Positions 56,415-64,000 of a stretch of 64,000 bases of DNA are shown one piece after another. The position numbers and the translations under genes were made by a program. Origin of the DNA: Phlebotomus papatasi (lineage: Eukaryota; Arthropoda; Insecta; Diptera; Psychodidae); the NCBI RefSeq assembly GCF_024763615.1, contig NC_077225.1:1922001-1986000 (forward strand). Direction: 5' to 3'. Position 1 is the stretch's first letter. Each line of letters opens with the position of its first letter. The notes beneath the pieces were generated by a model. The model made no database searches. It was given only the letters and a program-made list of their open reading frames with translations, and was not told the origin of the DNA.

Positions 56415-56458
56415 ATGAGGGTTTGGAGGCTTGGTGATAAAATAATTTTGGATAATTA

Positions 56459-57343
56459 TTATTGATTCTCGGCCGACGGTAGATCTTGCAAGTGACCCAC
56501 CGACCGAATCTCGTTTTCCGAATCCTTTTGGAAATATTCATGATCAGTCGGGGAAGCTGTGGAATTATGTGAAGAATTATTAGTTTGATTAAATAATTCA
56601 TTTGAAAATGAATTTGATATGATTTCCTCATCAATTGAATTGCAATTTGAATTATTTCGTGACCAATTAGATTCATCTGGCCTGTTTTGCAGTAAATGAT
56701 TAAAATTCAAGTTATTAAAATGCTCAGGACTTGAATTTGGGAAACTTGAATGGCTATCATCATTCTCAGTAGAGGTATTGGATAGACGACTTATTGCAAA
56801 TAAAATTGCCGAAGATAAGTTTGGGAAGCTGTGAGCTAATAGAAGAATACGTGTATCATTATCCTTTATTGAATTCGCGAATGCATTTATGGCCAATTGT
56901 GTATTGGTTTCTTTGAGGGATTGGGGAAGAGATTCACCTAATTGAGACGCGTAAGAATTGTTTAAAGTTTGGAGAGCATCCTCCACCCTCTTCCCAAATG
57001 CCTTCAATGATTCTTTCTGATTAATAGATTGTCTCTGTATTGCTGTCAGTGCATCAATCAGAGATATCTCTGGAGTTACCGCGGATAAAAGGGCTGATCT
57101 AAATTCCTGATAAGTTGTAATATTTTGCTCTTGAAAATTACTGTAAACTTCAGGACTGAGTTTTATGATCAATAATCTCACAAATTCGCAATCTTTGGAA
57201 GGTGTTTGGTTTGCAATAAAATCTTTGTACAATCCATCACAAATTGATATGAAATGTGAAACGATATTGGGCTCACCACAACATTGAGGAATATCCCTGT
57301 AGATCTCAGCGAATGGTACAAGTGCCATTGTCGTTCTTTTCAT
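56459..57343 (-). pseudogene. gag: Gag core of element D
   Basis: The frame encodes VPFAEIYRDIPQCCGEPNIV, IKLSPEVYSNFQEQNITTYQ, FGKRVEDALQTLN and an Asn/Ser-rich tail, homologous to Gag of element A over the whole core. No zinc knuckle is seen. A stop or shift separates it from the N-terminal segment at 57656-57904. Confidence 0.75.
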
Positions 57344-57655
57344 TGGGAATGCTGTAGATAGATGAATGGGATGGTCTGGTACTGGTTGTACTTGTTCTAG
57401 CTGATGACAGAGTAGATGAGCTGATGCTGAAGGCTGTTGCTCGATTACCGGTGTTACACCAAAAGATAGTTGAGGTGGTCTCAGTGGCGTACTGAATTTC
57501 TTCTCAGGAGCAGTTGAAAACGATTTTATTCGCCTAGCATCGGATGGTCCAGCAATTGATGAGTTCCAGTCGATATCTCGATTATTGCAGGGCGTGGCAG
57601 GATTTGCAGTTTCTTCACTTTCAGATCGTCTATCTGAGGGCTGTTCTCCTGGTGA

Positions 57656-57904
57656 TCACAATGTTTTTGTGCTTCTTTGAAAAACAGCACTCTTCTCCGT
57701 GAATTCCGGGAGTTTGCTTTCTCCTGGGCTTTCTGCTTCTAGCTGATTTCCTTCACCTTCGTGTGATACTTGCTGCTCCAGAGTGATAGAGGAATTTTCA
57801 CTATCCAATGGCTCTGGATGAGACACTATTCTTCTTCTAGTCACTGACGGAACAATTTTCACTACTTTCTCGCGAAGGTGCCAGCTAGTTCGATTGTTTT
57901 TCAT
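57656..57904 (-). pseudogene. gag: Gag N-terminal segment of element D
   Basis: From the ATG at 57904 (MKNNRTSWHLREKVVKI) the frame resembles the Gag start of element A. It ends at 57656. The intermediate Ser/Pro-rich linker to the Gag core is in other frames. Confidence 0.6.
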
Positions 57905-57921
57905 TTACATTTTCACTTTTT

Positions 57922-57969
57922 CCGCCACTTCTGATCATAATTCATCAGAAGCCGCCACTTCTGACACCA
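57922..57969 (-). promoter_or_regulatory. Primer-binding site of element D, partly duplicated
   Basis: The minus strand has TGGTGTCAGAAGTGGCGG at 57969-57952, one base from the LTR and matching tRNA-Leu. Another TCAGAAGTGGCGG lies about 30 bp further in. The leader therefore holds a partial second copy of the primer site. Confidence 0.6.
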
Positions 57970-57970
57970 G

Positions 57971-58121
57971 TGAAGAGACTCGACTTGTTTAGCTGAGTGC
58001 TTTATTGGAACTGATTTAATATTTTACATGATTTTGCATTATACTTTATGCTTACTCTAAGAAATGACAGATTGCTTACTTTATAAAATATTATTTAGGT
58101 GATAGAGGGTGTATCACTACA
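57971..58121 (-). repeat. 5' LTR of element D
   Basis: Partner of 54725-54875. It is followed on the plus strand by the duplicated gatt inside the FHIP exon. Confidence 0.85.
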
Positions 58122-58572
58122 GATTAACCAGTTCCTCGTAGAACTTGAGCTGTTCCAGGAGAACGGCATTGGTATATCGACCCGTGGACTTGCCCCAGTC
58201 GAACAATTTGTTGAGAATGTTCTTGCTCAGCATGAACTCAAGGCAAGGTGCTGACGGTTGACTCTGTGTCTGCTGGCTGCTGAAGGTCTGTGGTGGGCTT
58301 GGCAGGGACACTTTGTTGCAGTGAATTAGTTCCACCAGCAGAAATATCACCATCTGATCCAGATGATTCACCACAATCAGGATGTCATCGTGAGATTGGA
58401 TATTTGTGCCCTCTGAATGCTGAATCACATCATAAGCCTGCTGCCAGTGTTTGCAGAAGCTGTCGTAGCATGCTCCCGGATCGAGCTCTGTGGCATTATC
58501 GAGCTTCACTCCTCCGGAACGACTGGAATTTGTGAAGCTCTGACGCAGTGGGCTCGATCGCAGCCAACTCAT
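58122..58572 (-). pseudogene. FHIP: FHIP-like gene, first coding exon, split by element D
   Basis: The start is the ATG at 58572 (MSWLRSSPLRQSFT, the family N-terminus); an open frame upstream to 58617 has no ATG. Conserved blocks are ACYDSFCKHWQQAYDVIQ, VVNHLDQMVIFLLVELIHCN, PCLEFMLSKNILNKLF and STGRYTNAVLLEQLKFYEEL. These belong to FTS-Hook-interacting proteins, which join the Hook adaptors of dynein. The exon is interrupted after LVN by element D and resumes at 54724. Otherwise this part has no stop. An allele without the insertion may exist in the population. Confidence 0.82.
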
Positions 58573-58856
58573 CCTACTGCTTGGACCCTTAAAACCACCT
58601 CCTGAGATATAGGTCACAATGATCGTGCACTAAACACTCACATAGCACGATAGAAACACAAAAATTAAGGAATTTCATGAGCACAAGTAAAACAACACGT
58701 CAAACCATTGAAGGGTTTTTCCAGAATTTCAGAAAAGAATTCTGAATTTCAGAATTTGATAGAAGAATTTTTTTCTACCGAATATTCCCCTATGAGATCT
58801 CTATTTATGTGAGTACCCAAAATAGGTAGCCCACCTAATCTCTAATAAAATGCACC
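58573..58856. other. Upstream region of the FHIP-like gene
   Basis: A CTATATCTCAG acceptor-like sequence lies just before the exon, so an untranslated upstream exon is possible. No clear core promoter is seen. Confidence 0.35.
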
Positions 58857-59026
58857 ATGTGTCATGTCTGACTGCAGCGTATTCAACGAGTAAAAACACT
58901 TTGATTTGTATAATATTACACGAGTGTCTGTATTTCACAACTTCGACTTGCATAGGTACATCTCAACTGGTTTGCTGGCATGGTTATTATTTCAAAGTTA
59001 TACAGTTATAACATATTTACGTTACA
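58857..59026 (-). repeat. Candidate 3' LTR of element E
   Basis: On the minus strand TGTAACGTAAATATG begins right after a purine-rich AAAAAAAGGAAAGA, and a CA end occurs near 58857. A TGTAAC start is frequent in mag-type gypsy LTRs. No partner is in the window, so the call rests on position and composition. Confidence 0.4.
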
Positions 59027-59137
59027 TCTTTCCTTTTTTTATTTTTTAAGTTAGTAAAGTAATTCAAAGGTCGGAAAAGTAAATGCAAAGGAAAGAGTGG
59101 ATAAGTAAAATGAATGAATCATGAATAAATGGAATAT

Positions 59138-59690
59138 CTACAGATTTAGTCTTACTGGAGGTCGAACCACACGTCCATAGCGTGTCCTAACCATTCCATC
59201 AGGTGGTGGTGGGGTAACTTCCTCAGCTGTCTCATAGGAAGAGCTCAACGGTGACGCCAAATCTTCAACTGTCTCAGACATCGGAGAATCATCATTGGAG
59301 CGAACATGTGAAGGTGGCTCAGGTTCAACAGGAGGTCCCATAGATATTTGTACTTTTGTTGGAACCATAAATTTTCCATTTCTTCTCACTTCTCTTCCAT
59401 CATCCAGCTTGACATTGTACGACCTGTCAGTTGCCATGTCAACAACATCTCCCGTGCACCAATTTCTATGTTGATCCTTAACTCTGATCCGTGCTCCATC
59501 AGGAAACTTGGGATATTCTCGAGCACCTTGATCAGCGTACTGCTTCTGTCGTTCACGAAGAGCCTTAAGTTTTTGACTGGTGTCCTCTGCAAGCTTTGGT
59601 TTTAGCATGCTTGATTTGACTGTAAATGGAGTCCTCGTCCTTCTCCCAAAAGTTCTTTCAGTAACTGCCTGTGTTGGCTCCAATCAGGCT
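59138..59690 (-). pseudogene. pol: Integrase C-terminal domain, element E (mag-type gypsy)
   Basis: The frame contains FGRRTRTPFTVKSSMLKPKL, QKLKALRERQKQYADQGARE, then a chromodomain-like/SH3-like part (RVKDQHRNWCTGDVVDMATD, YNVKLDDGREVRRNGKFMVP) and ends RTRYGRVVRPPVRLNL. This is the end of Pol in gypsy elements of the mag/K02A2.6-like group. It is cut at about 59690 by an unidentified insertion; the catalytic core resumes at about 61110. Confidence 0.75.
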
Positions 59691-61109
59691 ATAGGAGCCA
59701 ATATAGAGGAGGAAGATTTCTCAGATCTCGCCAAGAAATTCCCTGCTCTTTGGACTGTTGATTTATTGAAGGTTTTCTACCCTTTCGGTGTCGCTCGGCG
59801 TCTTTGAAAGACAGCCCCTGGTAACGGCAATTGAATGCCACTGGGATGAAGGCAGGAATGCCCCTCAGTGATGGCGACCAGACTAATCTGATGCCTCCAG
59901 AGCGTAAAACAGAGACTTGGTCTGTGCACCGGGCACGAATGCCTCAGGAAAAAAAATATCTTCAATTCATCAAAGTCCGAGCTGCCACTTAAGATAGGCT
60001 ATTTAAAGCCGCAGTGGTAGGCAGCGGAGCCTCTTCTGGCTGCTGAAAGTAGGCAATCCTAATGCCGACGAACAAAGCCAGAAGATGTTGCCACTTTAGG
60101 TCCTTAGGCTTTATGTAAAGCCGCTGAGTCCAGGCAACAGAGCCGAGTGTCTGGCTGCTGAGAGAAAGGCACTTTAGATGCCGCTAAAGACAAGCCAGAC
60201 TCATTGGCCGCTGAAGTGGAAGGCACTGGAGTGCCGCTGGACTTGGCCAAAGTGGTCCTGAGAAATCGCAGAAGAGACCAAGGCAATTAAATGCCGAAAA
60301 GAAACGCTTGGTTCCCTGGTAATGCGAAATCTAAATTTATTTACAAAAATTATGGGTTTTTATACAAAATTTGTGGTCTCCCACTATTGAGCATTGTTTG
60401 AAAATTGCAAGGTCCCTATATTTGAATATATGCCTGATATGCAGAATTGCATTTTTCTTGTTTGTCTTCTTCACCCAATGACGCACGTTAAATAGGTCGG
60501 TCATTCACTGGATGAATTGTTATAGAAAAATGAATATCTTAAATATATCCTGAAATATATTGATTTGAAGGATGAATCCTTAGAAAGTGGTAATCGACTT
60601 TAGTACGATTCTATTGATGGTAATTTCCATCTGAAATTCGGATTAACAGTGCATTTAATCTTAAATTGAAGATGCTATGAGACATGATAAAGGATTCATA
60701 TGGTGTTTTCTTACACTATAAGGATTGGACTAACGATATCAAGTATAGTTACAATTTGATAGTGTAGAAAAATGATCTTGCATATATGAATAATAAACTA
60801 CGGATATTTATGATAAAAAACTATCCCTAAAAATATGCAATTTAGTGTTCAATGAGAAATTTTGTATCTGAATGTTATGCCCAAGGATTGCCATGATTAT
60901 TAAGTAAACTAATGATCCTTAAAGGATGAAACTATCTTAAAGCAAATTTGGATTATATATCTGCTTGATGAGACGGATAATTTCTAATTTTGGTTCACTT
61001 ATAGTGCAAAAATCTAAGCCTAAACTTTATCATTTTTGCTCGTGGGGTTTTACATACAATTTCTCAAATATTGAAGAAAAGGCATGTTCCTATCCGGAAC
61101 AGCCTGCAG
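59691..61109. mobile_element. Unidentified insertion in integrase of element E
   Basis: About 1.4 kb separates the integrase core from its C-terminal domain. The left edge lies in a palindrome (TTGGCTCC...GGAGCCAA, 59674-59701). Part of it (60000-60340) is made of related GC-rich phrases (GCCGCTGA, AAGGCACT, GCCAGA). The right part is AT-rich. A plus-strand stretch (EEEDFSDLAKKFPALWTVDL) from about 59705 looks coding but is not recognised. No target duplication was found. Confidence 0.4.
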
Positions 61110-61481
61110 ATGCTCACCAGGTGTGTTCCTCGCTAGAAGTAAAGTAAGACGAACATCCTGATTAGACTCATCACATTTCTTCAGAAGACCTTTGGCAGTT
61201 TGGACATAGCGCTCGGTATGACTATTCGACCGTGGGAAATAAGGACTTGACACACAATGCTCAAAACCCCAATCTTTTGCGAACTGTTGAAATTGCCTGG
61301 ATGTGAATTACGGACCACCATCTGTGTGAAGTTGCCTTGGAACACCATGTTCCGAAAATTTCTCCTTGAAAAAGTCCAATACGGATTCAGTGCTTGTGCT
61401 CCTCAATTGCCTGAAATCGTAGTACCCACTGAATGAATCGGCAATCAGAACATACTCATGGCCTTTGTAAGTAAACAGGTC
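61110..61481 (-). pseudogene. pol: Integrase catalytic core, element E
   Basis: On the minus strand, DLFTYKGHEYVLIADSFSGY carries the first catalytic Asp region, LHTDGGP the second, and SSPYFPRSNSHTERYVQTAK the glutamate. An in-frame TGA lies at the join with the zinc-binding part (61481) and a TAA follows DGGP. The gene is inactive. Confidence 0.7.
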
Positions 61482-61970
61482 TCAAGATACTATCTCAAAG
61501 GCTAAATCAGGAACTTCTTTCATCAAGAGCTTTTCTTTTGGACGAAGATTCTGATTGCTTTGGCAAATGTTGCACGATTCTACCATTTCAGTTGTGTCTT
61601 TTGTGATTCCTGACCAATAAAAATAATCCTTTGCACTTCTAATTGACTGATTTAGACCCACATGACCCTGATGAAGTCCTTCAAGTATCTTTTTCCTCTC
61701 ACTGGCCGGAACTATACACCTATCGCCTTTGAACAAAATTCCATCCACACGAGATAATTCCTCTTTAAAAGCAAAATAATGTCTAATCTCATCTGGTACC
61801 CTCTTTGAATTAACTGGCCAACCTTGGTCAATGAACTTCTTCAGTAATTGCAACTGAACATCAGCAGCAGTAGCCTTATTGAATCTGTTTTCCGCCTCCT
61901 TAGTTAATGCCAGAATCACATTAACTTCAACTCGTTCCTCATCAGACTCCTCTTCAACACAAGCCACCAC
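61482..61970 (-). pseudogene. pol: Integrase zinc-binding domain and linker, element E
   Basis: The frame has an HHCC zinc-binding domain: GLHQGHVGLNQSIRSAKDYF then YWSGITKDTTEMVESCNICQ. It is preceded by a linker with VNVILALTKEAENRF typical of the RNase H-integrase junction. It stops at TGA just before the catalytic core. Confidence 0.75.
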
Positions 61971-61984
61971 ATCTCACTCAGCGT

Positions 61985-63240
61985 ATCAGCAATAGGAATA
62001 TCTATACCTCTCTTATAGACAATTTCAGGATCATATGGATTAACATCGTGGAGAATTCTCTTCAAACGGGGCGGAGCAGAAACTATATTTTTCTTGAAAA
62101 TTCACTCGAGCGGATTGTGATCTGACTACTATAATACTTTTTCCCCACACATAGTCATGAAATTTTACTGCTCGAACTCAAAGAGAGAGCAGTTATAATC
62201 GACTTTTTTTTTCAACTTTGCACTGTTCTGGAGCTTAAACGGTAAGAGATATCGACTTCCGGTCTTCGGTGACCTTTCCTCAAATGACATTATCTCGTGC
62301 CCAACCTCTTTATTTTCCCCCCACCCCTTTCATACGTTCACTATCCCTCAAAAATAGGTCAAAAATGAGGTTTTTCCAATTTTGCAGAAAATTGGCCAAA
62401 GCTTTTTCAATGATTTTCGGATATGTTTTAGAGCTAGTCCAGGTGAACATTTCGCCCAAACATACCTATGACCGAAAAATTCGCCATTTTGAATTATTGA
62501 AGGTCAAAGTTCAACTTCTTTGGAAGTCTCTTTTTTCAACCGAATTGGTTAAATTTGGATTTTTTGGAAAGGTATTGAAATTCTGAATCCGACTGCATCG
62601 GTCATAATCGGTGATGGATTGGGAAAGTAACGGTAATAGCTCTGTTCTCAAAATTAATGATAAAAATTGTTTTTCGCACTTTTTTTAAAAAAGAAAAAAT
62701 TTTTATCTATTATGGGGGCGCGGGGAGCCACTGTCAAAGACACGTCTTAACGGTCACTGAATTTAAATTCTTTACATTAATTCTTTGCAAACTCCATTGA
62801 TTTAAATAGAGTAACTATCCAAGAACACAAATTGGCAACCGGAATTCAAATTAGGAAATAGACTGAAGGCCATTTTGAACAAATTCGACGGGATGCCAAA
62901 TTTTTCATCCGCCATTTTGTGCAAAAATTTTGCATGACTTTCCACAAAGCGAGAAAAGAACAACAAAATGTATTTCCAATTAATTGAAGGACTAAAGTAG
63001 CTAAAAATTCATTCCCTAAAGCAATTCAGATAACAATTACCCAAGAATAAATCATCTAAAATCACTCAGTTTGCGTATGATGTATAATACCGTGGTAAGG
63101 AATGGGTTAAATAATTTCTTAATGGCTTTCTCATTGTCTATAAACACGATTAAATCTTCAGTAACCCTATGTGCGTACAAAAAATATGCTAACGAAGAGG
63201 ACTTTCTCGTGAGTTCGAGCATTTCGCAAAGCTGGGACGC
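61985..63240. other. Insertion between RNase H and integrase of element E
   Basis: About 1.2 kb without coding signal. The stretch 62110-62760 has phrases such as GAGATATCGACTTCCGGTCTTC and poly-pyrimidine runs that resemble, in style, the HINE-like repeats (for example AAGATATCGACTTGCGGTTTTC), but it is not a copy. A distant relative of that family is possible. Confidence 0.35.
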
Positions 63241-63249
63241 TTTGCCATT

Positions 63250-63590
63250 TTCAACGCAAACCGAATGGCTCCAGCTTCCTTCTCAATTTGGGGTCACAAC
63301 TGCTCTTACTTTGTTAGGGCTTTCGTCGCATAAGCCACGGGCTGTCCCTTTTGGAGTAAAACTGCTCCAAAAGCTTTTGATGAAGAATCTACCGACAGGA
63401 CTACGTTTTCATTTACATCGTACTGCTTCAAAGTAGGAGAATTTGTTAAACATGTTTTAATGGCTTCAAGAGCTTTTCTTTGTTCAGGTCCCCAAGAAAA
63501 TGTAACATCTTTCTTGAGACGCATTCTCAAAAGGGGCTGTTAAATCAGAGAAGTGATCGATAAATTTACTCAAATAGTTTAAGGCTGCAG
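63250..63590 (-). pseudogene. pol: RT end and RNase H start, element E
   Basis: The minus strand gives LNYLSKFIDHFSDLTAP (end of RT), then LKKDVTFSWGPEQRKALEAI and VVLSVDSSSKAFGAVLLQKG, the tether and start of RNase H. After ATKALTK a stop and a shift precede QIEKEAGAIRFA. The RT body that should follow to the right is replaced by a minisatellite. Confidence 0.7.
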
Positions 63591-63594
63591 CAGA

Positions 63595-64000
63595 ATGGTA
63601 AGTATTTTGGTAAAATGGTAAGTAAAAAATTCAAAAATGTTATTTAAAAAATGCAAATTTGGTAAGTAAAAAATCAAAAATTGTAAGTAAAAACTCAAAA
63701 TTTGTAAGTAAAACTTTAAAATTGGTAAGTAAAACATCAAAATTGGTAAGTAAAATATAAAAATTGGTAAGTGAAAAATCAAAATTGGTAAGTAAAACAT
63801 CTAAATTTGCAAGTTAAAATTCAGAATTGGTAAGTAAAAAAAAGAAATTGGTAAGTAAAAATTCAAAATTGGAAGTAAAATATTGAAAAACGGTAAGTAA
63901 AAAAATCGGAAATGGTAAGTAAAAAAATTGAATTTGATAAGTAAAAAAATCTAAAATGGTAAGTAAAAAAATCGAATTTGGTAAGTAAAAAAATCGAATT
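63595..64000. repeat. Minisatellite with GGTAAGTAAAA core, about 21-bp unit
   Basis: About 18 units such as ATTGGTAAGTAAAACATCAA run to the end of the window and probably beyond. Every unit contains GTAAGT, a perfect plus-strand splice-donor consensus. On the minus strand the array translates as repeated FYLPIL, without support as protein. Confidence 0.88.

Larger units (their letters stand above)
54725..58121 (-). mobile_element. LTR element D, gag-protease only, inserted in FHIP exon
   Basis: Direct LTRs of 151 bp (54725-54875 and 57971-58121) begin TGAAGAG and end CACTACA on the plus strand; one substitution was seen. The duplication gatt lies at 54721-54724 and 58122-58125. Polarity is minus, with a primer site at 57956-57969 and polypurine CATAAGGGGAAAGG at 54878-54892. 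The interior of 3.1 kb encodes Gag and a protease, then ends without RT or integrase. Its Gag and primer site match element A, which could be a source of enzymes. Confidence 0.88.

Noticed and set aside
63071..63436. Plus-strand 121-residue frame
   Set aside because: It is antisense to the recognisable RNase H region of element E and has no domain of its own.

Overview
The window reads as a transposon-dense, AT-rich stretch of an insect chromosome, most likely from a fly (Diptera). The clues are very short introns (62 and 68 nt), a gene with the insect-type DUF4806 domain, an FHIP (FTS-Hook-interacting protein) homologue closest to what I recall of the fly protein, gypsy/errantivirus-type retroelements with an env gene, and a Penelope-like element. 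I cannot name the species. Nearly everything else is mobile DNA, much of it nested.

Layout. 410-1720 (-) is a multi-exon DUF4806 gene. About 2.56-27.69 kb is one minus-strand gypsy/errantivirus element (A: gag, protease, RT, RNase H, integrase, env). It is split by three later insertions: a 10.5 kb LTR element B (6736-17284, TSD atgg), a 1.8 kb Helentron/HINE-like repeat (18429-20250), and a head-to-head pair of Penelope-like elements around a 500-N gap (21791-26056, with a 12-bp target duplication). B itself carries another HINE-like copy, a tRNA-derived SINE and a foldback element. 27.7-31.6 kb holds broken Polinton-type DNA polymerase B copies.

34.7-37.3 kb is a compound tandem array: (TA)n, then a CGCG-rich minisatellite, then a satellite with a period of 147 bp. 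37.6-41.3 kb holds inverted, intron-containing copies of an unknown gene-like repeat and a MITE-like piece. 42.0-43.85 kb is a third HINE-like copy, abutting a palindromic Tc1-type element that was split by LTR element C (44227-51939, apparently identical LTRs, TSD atgt). 54.1-58.6 kb contains a minus-strand FHIP gene whose coding exon is split by a 3.4 kb LTR element D (54725-58121, TSD gatt). 58.9-63.6 kb is a degraded mag-type gypsy element E with two unidentified insertions. The window ends in a 20-bp-scale minisatellite.

How the parts relate. Elements B, C and D have both LTRs and Gag or Gag-protease but no RT, RNase H or integrase. They look like non-autonomous retroelements that would need enzymes supplied in trans. 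D shares its Gag type and tRNA-Leu-like primer-binding site with the env-bearing element A. B and C share a second Gag type, an unidentified primer-binding site, and the same internal layout including a trapped SINE. This gag-only family is the best candidate here for an under-described system. All alignments were made by eye, so percent identities are approximate.
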